Shown here: positions 50,648-61,506 of the stretch, in pieces | Layout: each line of letters begins with the position of its first letter | Position numbering within the stretch: the stretch's first letter is position 1 | NCBI RefSeq assembly: GCF_034702125.1 | Contig: NC_085866.1 | Span: 18,369,815 to 18,433,814 of the forward strand | DNA from: Engraulis encrasicolus | Taxonomy: Eukaryota; Chordata; Actinopteri; Clupeiformes; Engraulidae | Direction: 5' to 3' | Length of the DNA: 64,000 nucleotides | Translations under genes and position numbers: made by a program | The notes under the pieces: model-generated | Database searches by the model: none | The model's input: the letters and a program-made list of their open reading frames with translations, nothing else | What the model was told of the DNA's origin: nothing

Positions 50648-52138
50648 CACTGTTGGGAAAGTTACTCAAAAACTGTAATGCACTACTTATTACATGTTAC
50701 TGTCATTGAAAAGTAATGCCTTACATTACAGCATTACTTTTTTTTCAAAGTAAGGTATTACACTACTTTTGCATTGCTTTTCGTTACTTTATGCAAAATG
50801 ACTGGACATAAGGATTTGGCAATCTACAGTGCAAATCTTTGAGGTGGCATGACTTTCACCTGCCATCCACAAGTCGTTTTGGAAGCCTGCAGACTGAAAA
50901 CCAACATTTTCAGGAATTGCGTCTTACCCACATACAATATTGATTCACCAATACAATGATTAATCCTTTCTCTTCTTACCACACCTTACCATGCACACCA
51001 GCGCCGTTTTTTTTATCTATTACGGACGCATGCAGCACAGGCTCCGTTGCACTTGGCTGAAACATAAAGCCACCTCACTGCACTACGAGTTTGAAAATTA
51101 TTATTGATAAAAGAGCAGATGCATGCATTGCTATAGGCCCATTTTGAATATTAATTATATAGCCTACAGCACACCGGGGAAAATGTCTTATCAATGAGCG
51201 AAATTATAGGCGAAACAAATAGCAGCCAGTCAGTTTGCAAGCTCGTGGCTCGCCTGAATCATGTGACTTCGTGCGGAGATCAGTTTGTCACTCACTCACA
51301 ACTCTACAACTATTATTCTTTACGCGCGCTCAGTCAGCACTGCGGCCAGCATACTTTGCGCAAACAGCTAGTTCTATTCATGCAACTATTGCGCTGGAAT
51401 TTACAGTGATAGGCTACAGAGTGATGCAACGACAGCAAGCATTTTCAATTTCACTACTTTGACAGGCGAACGTATTTTATTTCAAATGGATTTATTTCAA
51501 TTTTAGTGATGTTTAGTTGATCAAAAGTGAGGGGGGTGCAACGTACTCATCTCCCCCGTCGGATACCCTGCCGTGTCTCTGTCTCGTGCGAATGGGATGC
51601 ATCCCCTCCTTTCCTGACTAATATGGTGCTTCTATGGCACCTTTTGAAATGTTTAGTCAAATTGCTCAGCCTACTGTTTTTCGACGTGGAAAGCGGTTTT
51701 GATTTCACAGTGTGCATTAAATGTTCTTGGCGTCCTTATTTTCAATGAAGTCAAAGTAGTGGGCATATAGTCTACCCATCTTGAAAACGAGCAAGCTGGG
51801 TCTTCTGGATCGGTCATCCTTTGTCAGCCTGCCATTTCGAGACACGAAGTGTGAAAGAAGAAGTAATGTTCTGCGTGGAACCTTAAAATCTCTGCGCGGA
51901 CGCAGATGCAATAGGCCTAGCTGATCTCGCGGTGATCTGCAAACATTGTATAAAGAAAACAAAATACCCACACAAAATGTAGGTGAAAAAAATGCGTGGT
52001 AATGTGCAAGTTACTTGCATTGTAACGAGGACATATTACCGATTTTTCCCCCTGTAATCAGTTACATTACTGCCATACTCAAAAATGTAATGCATTACAG
52101 TAATTAGTTACTTTTGTAATGCGTTACTCCCAACACTG
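50648..52138. mobile_element. hAT transposon, non-autonomous (1,491 bp)
   Basis: Ends CACTGTTGGGAAAGTTACT and AGTTACT...AACGCATTAC-type right end closing CCCAACACTG are inverted. A perfect 8-bp duplication CGTACTAC flanks it (50640-50647 and 52139-52146). The TAATGCATTAC-rich subterminal regions are typical of this fish family. Internal frames are under 90 codons with no hAT transposase motif. Confidence 0.92.
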
Positions 52139-52146
52139 CGTACTAC

Positions 52147-53795
52147 GTTGTTATGAGGTCAGTAACCCTCCTATATGGGTAGATGACAGTTAGGCAGAAA
52201 AAAACATTTTTTTACAAAACATTGTTTATGAGGGGAAAAAGTATATGTCTACATAGTGCAGCAATTAATCTTTCAAAAAATCCAAGTGGTCACAATGTTG
52301 GTCTATTAATTGATTATTTATTTACGTTGATAAAGCAATTTGCTGAAAATATGTCCTTTGGTGTGACATTAAGAAATAAATATATTAAGTAATGTAGAAA
52401 TGGCTTGATGGAGTTTTATGAACATTGTTACACTCTTCATATTAATAGATTTTTTTTAAAGTCTTAATTTAATGAGAAATAACCATTTAAGGATTTTTTC
52501 CCATTAGAGGTGAGCTTATTAGAAACCTTAAAGGAAATACAGGGATATCTTTCTTTTTAAATGTTCAAAATTGTCCGAATTTATACTAACATTTCAGGGA
52601 TGATAATTTGTTCTTCCCTAATGCAATATTCAGTGTTTATCAAATGTATTGTTAAGCTCAAACAAATATTTGAGCGTTTTAAAAATGTCACACCGTAGGA
52701 CATTCATGTCACACTAAAGGACAGAAATGCAAAACTGAGCCAGAAACAAATGTATCAACATGATTATTTTGTCTTTTGATCATAATGTAATGTTGTAGTC
52801 AATATTGACCTACACTTAAGAAGATGTCCATCAAACTCTGTAATGACTCTTGGTGGGAGGAAGGCTAAAGCTTGGTTTCTAACCATTTGAGCAGTGATGT
52901 TAATTTTTTGCTGCAAAACATCATACACTGTTGGGGGATGGTTACGGGAGAGCTGATTGTTACCGGAAGACACAGCATGGCTTGCATATGTCGGGGTGGA
53001 TGGATTCCTGCGTGCAGGTGGTTGTAGCTGATGCTGTGTCAGGGCTGGATTGCTGTTCCTGGGTCCACAGCAAGGAGAGTAGATATGACGTGACGTGTAC
53101 ATTTTGCTGTCGCAGGCTCTTAAAATTCAGTAAATTCATGCTTTCAAAATTGTCAATGCTTTAAATGATTAAACTAATGTCGTTGTTGTGAAAAAGTAAT
53201 GTGTAATAAAGAGTTTAAATAAGTATACTTAATTTTTAGTCAAATGTCACATTTTTCCTATGGTGTGTATGCCTGTCGCAAGCCTGGTTCTCCATATTAT
53301 TATTTTTTTAAATAAATAATCAAAGCTCAGTCATTTGTCTAAACAACCCTGGCATGTTTTTCAAGGTGTCTATTTTAGCAAGTGGCAATGCTTAATTTTG
53401 TTCCTGTTTTTCTGAGACCGTATGGACTTATGAAACTTTGTCACAGAAAACAATGTCCTGTGGTGTGACATCATATTTTTGGTTAATTCTGTGGATAATT
53501 ATCTATTGTTGAAGCTCCAGCGGTACATAAATTGTGACTTTAGACCCGAAGCCAATGGCAAGGGTGGATTTTAGGTTTTTCTCTCAGAGTTCTTCAATCA
53601 ATCAATTATGTTTTGCTACCACAAGATGTATTAGTTTTGTAGTCCTTTGGTGTGACAGCCATAGAATACATTTTGACAATAGTGTATATATTTTTTTCTT
53701 ATGTAGATGTATGAAAATGCATCTTACTAGGTGAAATTGTATTTCAGTTGGCAATGACATGGCTTTAAATGAACTCAAAAGCTCAAAAGACCTAT
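52147..53795. other. Unassigned stretch with a recurrent 15-bp motif
   Basis: No recognisable gene. The minus-strand frame 53102-52764 (112 codons, with LQQKINITAQMVRNQALAF) is the most protein-like piece, but I cannot assign it. GTCCTTTGGTGTGAC-type words recur at 52353, 52687, 52708, 53455 and 53642. Confidence 0.4.
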
Positions 53796-55990
53796 AGTCA
53801 AGTGCAGATATGAGTTGACCCCAAAAAAATTCTAACAAAAGGTTTCTCAGTGGTTTCCAGTTGTATCAGATGTACTTAAAAACATACTCAAAGTCTACCA
53901 AAATCAACATTCAGGAAAGGCCTCATTTTCAAGATGGCTGCCGCCAGGCCCTTAAAAGGACTGCGGCATGAGAATTAACTTGAAATGACAAAGAATAGTG
54001 GTGTTTCAAACATGTTTTGACCATGTAATATTGTAATTAGTACATTTGCTTGATAAGTATGTGATTAGGAGTACAATTTAATATAAAACAAATTAATTAG
54101 GACTGTGTGGTACTGTACAATTGGTCAAAACAGGGCCACCATGTGTACGCTCAAACTCTTGTGTGTGTGTTCTTCTGTTGTTGTTTGTTCCATTTTTTAT
54201 TTTTGTTTGTTTAATGTTTTTTTTCTTATTTTTACTTTTTTTGGACAGTTGTTTTTTTTAAAGGGACACTGTGCAGGAAATGGTCAAAAAAGGTACTGCA
54301 ACTATGCTGCTCATTGAAACTGGGCTGCCTATTGCCAAATTTGATCTTAACATGAAAGTTTATCAAGTAATAAACAAATATGTTCTACTATGGTCCAAGT
54401 ACAGTGGTTTTTGCAGCTGAAATTGGCTATTTTTGGAAATTCAAAATGGCGGACCATGGAGAAGATCCCCCTTTTCATCTATGAAAAGTGCCATTTTTCC
54501 AGTCATAATGAATACTTAAAATTTGATCGTGGTGTTAAGTATTCAGTATTCAGTATTCAGTATTCTGGAAATAAACAACTAAAAATCTCACACCGTGTCC
54601 CTTTAAAAACACACATTTACATTTTGACCTGAATGTTGAACAGAAACATTTGTATGTATATTCTGTAGCTTTGTCCTATTATTTCTTTTTTTGTTTCAAC
54701 GACCTTGAAAAGATGCGCTAGTCATCACATTCTTCCTCCCACTGAGGCTTATTGCAATTGCCAACTTGACATGGTCCATAAGCAGTAGTCCATATGCCTT
54801 ACAACTGCACCGTTGGGTTTGTGCAGTTACAGTGGATCATCTTCATGAGACTATTAGGGGCAGCAGGCTTGCTGGTCATAGCTGGCAGGAAGTGGTTGTC
54901 CACAAGTTTCCATCCCCAGTTCACTGGATTCAGCTGACCTTTCTTTCCAAGTCAAGTCATGACCTGAAAGTAAGTTTTGAGTGAGTGGAATTTGGTGGAA
55001 CATTCAGTCGGGGGCAGTCGTTCTGGGGTAACAACAGATTTAGTGGTAACAAGCTTCCTGCTGAAGATGTGGTAACGCAGAGAAGCAAGTGAATCCGTAT
55101 TCTTACCACCAAACAGCACTGCCAATGCCTTGGTCCTATATTGTGGTGCCGTCTTGATTTGTCATCAAAAACAAATTGGCACATGACTTGAAGGTAGAGT
55201 CCCCATCGACAAGTTTGTGAAAAGCTGTCTGTTTGCCAACACCAAAAATGTGTGATGTTGAATTTACCTGTTACCAGAATGGCAATGACCCAAGTCATAA
55301 TGTAGGGCCTATTACTAAAGGCCATTTGCACTGTCATAGTCGAGCAGTACTATGGATGTGAAGTTTTCCGTTTCCAGGTGGAAACTTGCACTGGTGGAAC
55401 GGCGTGCGTTAAGGGTCTACAGGAAACACATGGAATCTGTGGCCAAGTCAATTAACTAATTTAAGAGCTTCATGCCCATTTTAGACGCCATCTTGAAAAT
55501 ACACCTTTGTAATATTCAGATTTTGGTAGACTTTTACTATGCTATTAAGGGCACCCTATAGTACACAAAACAGCTAATAGAAAGCTTTTGTTTCAAATAC
55601 TGTTTCGGAGTAGGGTGTTTTGTCATACACACTCTTATTTTAAGAGCCTGCAGTTGTAATGTTTCTGTAAAAAAAAAAAAAACTACAAAAAACATCCAAT
55701 TGTACTTAGGACCACTTATCTATCAAGGTAATATTGTAATTAGAATATTACATGGTCAAAACATATATAAAAACACTTTTCCTGGTCATTGCACAGTAAT
55801 CTTATGTCACAGTCATCTTACAGTAATTTGAAGGGCCCAGTGGCGGCCATCTTGAAAATGAGGCCTTTCCTGAAGTCAGACCTGAGTAGACTTTTAGTAT
55901 GTTATTAAGGACACATAATACTACACAAAACAGCTCAGAAACCTTTTGTTAGAATTTTTTTAGGGTTGGGTGGTGTTTTTCCATAACTGC
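53796..55990. repeat. Large inverted repeat, about 160-bp arms and 1.9-kb spacer
   Basis: The arm 53812-53956 and the arm 55830-55975 are reverse complements at roughly three positions in four, sharing AAATTCTAACAAAAGGTTTCT, AAAGGCCTCATTTTCAAGATGG-type segments and a GGCCCTT end. A third copy (55455-55620) has the same orientation as the right arm. The spacer holds a piggyBac-like MITE and an unassigned open stretch at 54766-54984 (plus). Confidence 0.6.
54262..54602. mobile_element. piggyBac-like MITE, copy 2
   Basis: Flanked by TTAA (54258-54261 and 54603-54606), begins AGGGACACTGTGCAGG and ends CCGTGTCCCT. Reverse orientation relative to 29638-29994. Contains CAAAATGGCGGACC, a YY1-like word, and a CAGTATT tandem near 54540-54562. 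Confidence 0.85.
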
Positions 55991-56180
55991 ACTCGACTAC
56001 TATGGTGTGACACTTTGAAGTATCACACCAAAGGACAAACAGGTCACACCAAAGGACTATATCTGAGAAATAGGTTTTAAAACAACTGGTTGTACATTTT
56101 TTGTTTATTTTGTTGTTCGTGTAGCAAAGTGGAACTTTAGATGTTAGTTTTCCTAAAATAATGATCATCAAACTGATACT

Positions 56181-57124
56181 TGTAATTGCACGACTACGCC
56201 ACTGGGGGACTTCCACCCCAGAGTATATTTTGATTTCAACCAATAAGGCACAACAGGTTCGGATAGAATGCACAAGAGACGTACCTTTGTTTAAAGGAAT
56301 AACAATATTTTCTTTATTAATACAAAGTCAATAGTTAAAAACCTGCGCCGCTGGGATAAAAACAGTAATGTTCATTGGAACGGGGTTGGCTGCCACAGGA
56401 TAAAAGGGGTTCACCGAGCTAGGCCAGCCGGGCAGGCTTACTAGTTGAGAATAAATTAGTTCACCACTCGTGCACAAAACCAAGGGCCTATGGTAAACGC
56501 CAGTCACACACACGCGCATAGGCTCACTACGCTATGTAAGTGATTAAATGACAATACGTGTGGATATCCACTACACACAGAGTAAATCCGTATAATCACA
56601 CTCAAAACTACTAGTCTACTGTATGGCCGCCCGACTAGAGCAGCGTACATGGGCCTAGAACTGTGACAGCCAAACCCCGTACAATGACAAGTGACAAGCT
56701 AAAGCGGCGGACAGGCAAAAGAAAATGAAACAAACAAACAAAACAGAAAGGCTAAACAATTTCGTAAGGGCAAAACAGCGGTGAGCAGCTGCCGCAAGCA
56801 GTCTGCCCACAGAGACAGACCCTCGACGTACTCTGAGGTGTCTCAACAACACTGAGAGGGAGGGGAAGCCACTGGGGTTAGACGCCACGGGAACTCTGGC
56901 TCCTTGCTGCACCCGTAGCAAAGGCACCGGGCATCATCAGCGAATACCGGCACACCGGGAAGGCTCCAATGAGCCGGTCTAATTCATCTGATTTTATAAA
57001 AACAATGGCATAGCCACCAATTACGGATTAGCCACTGAGCGGCTACCTGAGTCCCGTGACGTCATTGGGGTATGGGAACTGCTGAGGGACACACCTTACT
57101 GAACAGGCAGTGCGCCCTGTTACA
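56181..57124 (-). mobile_element. Probable solo LTR (944 bp)
   Basis: Starts TGTAATTGCACGACTACGCC and ends GCGCCCTGTTACA, giving TG...CA ends. Read on minus there is TTTTATAAAATCAG (TATA-like, near 56990) and AATAAAG (near 56312), in the right order. No clean target duplication. The AGTGGCGTAGTCGTGCA word at its minus 3' end recurs at 62979. Confidence 0.45.
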
Positions 57125-57607
57125 TTTGACTAGATACATATTGTGTATTCAAATTACTTATTCCTTTATTGGCCATTGAAATGTATACTTTGATGCATTG
57201 TTGATGAATATTTGCTGTTGATTCTAGATACTGTCAAAGGATATAAAATGTCATTAATGGTGCTTTGAAACCATAAAATACAACGGTAACAGTGAAGGAA
57301 AGATGAGTGAGAGAGTATAGAGAAGTATAGATGAATAAAGTATGCTGTGGAGAGCTCAATATAGCATAAATGTGCTGTCCAGCTTGAGATACCAAACAGG
57401 CACTGACCACTACACACTACAGGTTCAATGGTGTGACAGTCATAGCATACCTGCAAAGAGGGTGAGGTGTGATGGTCATGCCAAGGTCACACTTCAGTAT
57501 GAGTCTTATGAGCTCTGCAGGTTAAATTTAATGACCGCATGGCTGTCATTGAGTGTTACGATAGGCTGATAATAAGCATTAAATACGCTGCATTCTATCG
57601 TCACAAC

Positions 57608-58670
57608 CTTTCAACAGGCAATAGAAAAGAAAACCGCAGACCAAGATGAGTGTCTGTATTATCTGAACCAGTACACTAGAGGGAATCCAAGAGAGCTTCT
57701 TAGGAGCTGTTTTAATATGGTGCCAGGTCAAGGCTATGCCTGGGCATAAGATCTCCTGAAAGAGTATTTTGGCAATGAGATGAAAATTGCAGCAGCTTAC
57801 ATTGATAGGGCTATGCAATGGCCATCGATGAAGCCTAATGATGTTAATGCCCTGCAGTCTTTTTCTGTCTTCCTAAGGGAGTGCTGCAACGTATTGGAAG
57901 ATCTGCAGTACCTGGAGGAGATGAATGTGCCATCCAATATGCGCTTGATTATGCTGAAGTTGCCATACAGAATGAGGGAACAGTGGAGAACGGTTGCATG
58001 GGAGCTCCAGGAGAGGGGTGGGTACAGGGCCATGTTCTCTGACTTTGTCGTGTTCGTTGAACGTCAAGTGAAAATTCTTTTTGATCCTCTTTTTGGAGAT
58101 GTGCAGGGTACAGTAGCGCAGCCATCCTTGAAGCCCAAGCCTGGACCTTCAGGAAGTAGGTTTGCTACCGTTGCTGCAGTTGATTCGGTCCAACAGCCAA
58201 ATCCATTGGCACCCCAACATCAGCACGGAATGCCGCCTCCACATAGGTATGAGTGTGAAGCATGTTTTGTGTGTTGAACTGCTCTGCTCTTGAAAAAATG
58301 ACTCACAGAGAAAGGCTTGATGCTTTAAAGGAAAATGCTTCAGCTGCCTCATACCAGGTCACATGAGTAAGTTCTGTGATGGCCCTCTGACCTGCGCAGT
58401 ATGCAAGAAACCCCATCCAACTGTGTTGCATATCGTAGCCAAACCTCCAGATTTTTTCTGTCACTAATGTGCTTGTTTCATTGCAGACGTGTGGCCATAC
58501 TGGGGCCTGTGAAGGTGGGCACATCCTGCCCATTGTGCCGGTACAGGTGAAGGCCAAATCGGGGAGTTGTGTCATTAACACCTATGCTTTTCTTGATCCA
58601 GGGAGCTCAGCCTCTTTTAGTGTAGTTTTAGATTTAGCCACATGGGGAAGCACTTCACCTTTAGGATAGG
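57608..58670 (+). pseudogene. BEL/Pao gag-protease remnant
   Basis: A frame from about 57608 carries DECLYYLNQYTRG and DLLKEYFGNE around one in-frame stop near 57747. It continues as an open stretch to 58275 with CCNVLEDLQYLEEMNVPSNM and RQVKILFDPLFGD, typical of BEL/Pao Gag. A shifted segment from 58336 encodes a zinc-knuckle-like CFSCLIPGHMSKFC then TCAVCKKPH. From 58484 an aspartic-protease-like piece reads PIVPVQVKAKSG and AFLDPGSSASFS, with the expected DxG-type site written DPG. Then similarity stops, so reverse transcriptase and integrase are missing. Confidence 0.75.
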
Positions 58671-58700
58671 TCACTTAACCGATAAGTAGGCCTATAATTA

Positions 58701-58724
58701 CAGGTGCCCACAATCAGTGGGTAA
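58701..58724 (+). repeat. Dispersed 24-bp word, copy 2
   Basis: Identical to 40598-40621. It follows the BEL/Pao remnant by about 30 bp. Confidence 0.7.
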
Positions 58725-59293
58725 CAGAGCATGTGAACGGAGCGGGGCGAGGGAGCGGAGCGGGAGAAATATGGTTAGACTGCCTAGTGGTTATGAATTC
58801 AAAGGCCGGAGCGATGATTTCCCTCCACTCCAGTTCGCTCCGATGCGCTCACAAGTTAAAGCAAACACAAGTTTTTTTGGGCACAGGACCTCATTTCCGA
58901 GTCAACCAGAGTGTTAGAAGTGTGTCCAGATCGTTTTTAAAAAAAAAAAAAATCCATGCAGTCATTGTAAAACCACAGGTCGATGTTGCTAAGCTAGCGC
59001 AAGTGATCCACTTTTGCTAGCATGACCCAAAAAAACAGTCTTAACAAATTCAATAAACACTCAAAGCACGTTAACTACCTTACTAGGCTATCAATACAAA
59101 TACCCATGTTAATAGAGAGATTTAGTGAGTAAACCAACCTTAGAATTACTTTGCTCACCTGCAGCAATTTGCACTTCCTGGTTTGGCAGTCGTGGACTGA
59201 TATCTGGCACCAATATTACAGGTTCTCACTGCCAGGTTTGTTTTGAGCGCAGTCTGCTGTACACGATCAGACGAATCCTGATCATAAAAAAGA
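58725..59293. other. Gene-free stretch
   Basis: GC-rich GGAGCGGGGCGAGGGAGCGG at the left, a 13-A run near 58939-58951, then nothing recognised. If the exon at 59294 is real, its promoter would lie at the right end. Confidence 0.4.
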
Positions 59294-59461
59294 ATGGCAA
59301 TGTTTGGAGAACCCAACGCTTTTGATGACGAGGACGAGCAAATTCAGAAGCACCAGGACTTTTTTTCACCTGTATCTCAATCGTGGAGTGCTAGAAACAT
59401 TCTTCTCAATCAAGAAAAAAATTACCCGGACCTGCTGGACCCATGGCCAGTTGTCAATGTG
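59294..59461 (+). CDS. Candidate first coding exon, unidentified gene
   Basis: The ATG at 59294 opens 56 codons (MAMFGEPNAFDDEDE...) with an acidic N-terminus, ordinary globular-type composition (QDFFSPVSQSWSAR, NYPDLLDPWPVVNV) and no repeat bias. It ends exactly at a strong splice donor, GTG then GTAAGT (59462), in phase 0. The next phase-0 open stretch with an acceptor is at 60016, and a SINE sits between. I do not recognise the protein. It could be a true host exon or the start of a decayed piggyBac-like gene. Confidence 0.35.
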
Positions 59462-59635
59462 GTAAGTTATCAAAACATTTTGTGCGTTGAAACCCTAGTT
59501 GAAGAACGAAGCTGCCGTGTAAGTTTATGTAACTATAGTGTAACTACAATGAAGGCACACCAGCCATAGCATGTAAAGCACAGCAAAGGTTCTAGGTAAC
59601 ATTGGGTAAATCATCATCAGTAAACACTGCTACCG

Positions 59636-59960
59636 GGGCAGTCATGGGTGAGCGGTTAGGGCGTCAGAATTGCATCCCAGAGGTTGCCGGTTCGACTCCC
59701 GACCCGCCAGGTTGGTGGGGGGAGTAATCAACCAGTGCTCTCCCCCATCCTCCTCCATGACTGAGGTACCCTGAGCATGGTACCGTCCCACCGCACTGCT
59801 CCCCATGGGGCGCCACTGAGGGCTGCCCCCTTGCACGGGTGAGGCATAAATGCAATTTCGTTGTGTGCAGTGTGCAGTGTTCACTTGTGTGCTGTGGAGT
59901 GCTGTGTCACAATGACAATGGGAGTTGGAGTTTCCCAATGGGCTTTCACTTTCACTTTCA
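59636..59960 (+). mobile_element. tRNA-derived SINE (325 bp)
   Basis: A tRNA-like head has an A-box-like TGGGTGAGCGG (59645-59655) and a clear B box GGTTCGACTCC (59689-59699), the RNA polymerase III internal promoter. A conserved body follows and the tail is CTTTCACTTTCACT. The short duplication CTACCG lies at both ends (59630-59635 and 59961-59966). SINEs are copied by LINE machinery. Confidence 0.88.
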
Positions 59961-60015
59961 CTACCGTGACAGCAGCAGCCTGTATACAAACTTGATCTTC
60001 GGAGACTGTTGGTAG

Positions 60016-60130
60016 GCTATCAAAGTGTCTGTCCTTGGCACACCAGGGAAGGTGAATGGCACCGCAGATGTTTTCAGACTTTTCTTTGAGGACATTCTGA
60101 TGGACTTTATGAAGTCGCCAGGGCTGAAAT
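60016..60130 (+). CDS. Candidate second exon, piggyBac-domain-like start
   Basis: Follows an acceptor-like TTGGTAG and reads in phase 0 through VSVLGTPGKVNGTADVFRLF then FEDILMDFMKSPG. The pattern D-x-F-x-L-F-F-x-D resembles the opening of piggyBac transposase-derived domains, which is inference. The frame runs into a different repeat at about 60138, so the right end is not defined and no donor is proposed. Confidence 0.3.
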
Positions 60131-60137
60131 TATCACT

Positions 60138-60540
60138 GCTAGGGCTGAGTACCGATCAGAATTTTTCGGTTTCGGTTCCGGTTCCAGAACCTTCATTTCG
60201 ATGCCGGTTCCTAACAGTGCCATTTTCGGTTCCTATTTTATAAACACTCCAGATGACATTTTAAAAAATCATAACAAACCACCTGGCCTCACTCATTATC
60301 CAGTTGAAGTCCACGGGAAGTTTAAAAGTTGTTTTAAATCAAGAGCTATGATCTACATTCTAAATCCAACCCTATCCATTTCGTGCTGCACGTCTTTGTC
60401 TCCGGTGAAAGATGTTCTCCCAGCGATGGGAAGCTATGTGAGAAATCAGAATAATCTGCTGGCAGTCTGAATCGCTGCAGAACAAGAGTCAGTAATAGAG
60501 GTGACGTGAAATATTTTTCATTTTCCTCCGATATCTGCTC
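60138..60540. repeat. Partial dispersed element starting AGGGCTGAGTACCG
   Basis: TTTTCGGTTTCGGTTCCGG followed by repeated CGGTTCC words resembles the left end of a common fish DNA element. The matching right end was not found, so this is probably truncated. Confidence 0.4.
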
Positions 60541-61138
60541 TATCCTATTCGCTCCCCTTCACGGCCTGAGAGGGACACGGCAATAAAGTCAGGTGCATTG
60601 CAACAATTCGCCCTGCTACAATGTAATTGTAAAACAGCTGTAACTTTTCACATTTCATATGGCTTTGTCCATTTACACTTGTGGCAGTAGGCTAGTAGTA
60701 TGTATAACTAGAGCAAGACAAAATCCCCCAGCATAAAAAACAAATATTTTACTAGGTCAAAAGCGTCAGTCCATAAATTATCCCCATGGCTGTCGTTACC
60801 CTGACGAGACTGCCAGACCCCCTCTTATTCCAGCAGCTCTGCATCAGCTAGAGGGTCTTGCTCATGAAACTACCTGCCAGTACATTTTATACCAGATACC
60901 ACCAAGAATTCAAGTTCCTTGAAAAAACGAGCTCTCATTCTCAAGCTTCGGACCGAAGGCGTGGGTGTGCCTTCTCATTGCGGCGTCAGTTCAAATGATG
61001 TTCATGGTAAACGCACAGTCAATCGTGCGAATTTACCTCATCACAAACTGAACCAGCATGAAGTTTTGCATCAGCCCCAGACAATTTGAGCGACAAAACA
61101 ACAAAGAGGAACACATATTTCATTTTTACGCTGTACAT

Positions 61139-61498
61139 CAGGGCTATTCAAATGGCGGCCCTGGGGCCAGATGTGGCCCTTGGACAGCAAGGTTCTGGCC
61201 CCCCACAAGCCCCTTCAAATACAGAATCGAGATAAAAGATGATAAGAGATAAAAGTATGGGCTCCGTTATCATGCTGAAACTGGACACGGGACGTTAAAA
61301 TGCGGGAAATTACATCTAAGAAAGGCAACATTTTCTGAGAGAGGACCCCCAGACCCTCCACTTCAATGAAGTCTCCCATATTTTCTTCATTGACAGTCGG
61401 CAACCATAATACATATGTATAGTTCGGCCCCTTTACTGGGAGGAATTTGACAAATTGGCCCTCATTGTAATTGAATTCAATGTAATTGAATACCCCTG
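61139..61498. mobile_element. hAT-type MITE (360 bp)
   Basis: Ends CAGGGCTATTCAAATGG and ATTGAATACCCCTG are imperfect inverted repeats. Flanks CTGTACAT (61131-61138) and CTGTACAC (61499-61506) match at 7 of 8 positions. Confidence 0.85.
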
Positions 61499-61506
61499 CT
61501 GTACAC

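Noticed and set aside
59636..59710. A functional tRNA gene
   Set aside because: The A and B boxes belong to a SINE head; the sequence continues into a conserved SINE body and does not fold into a complete tRNA cloverleaf.
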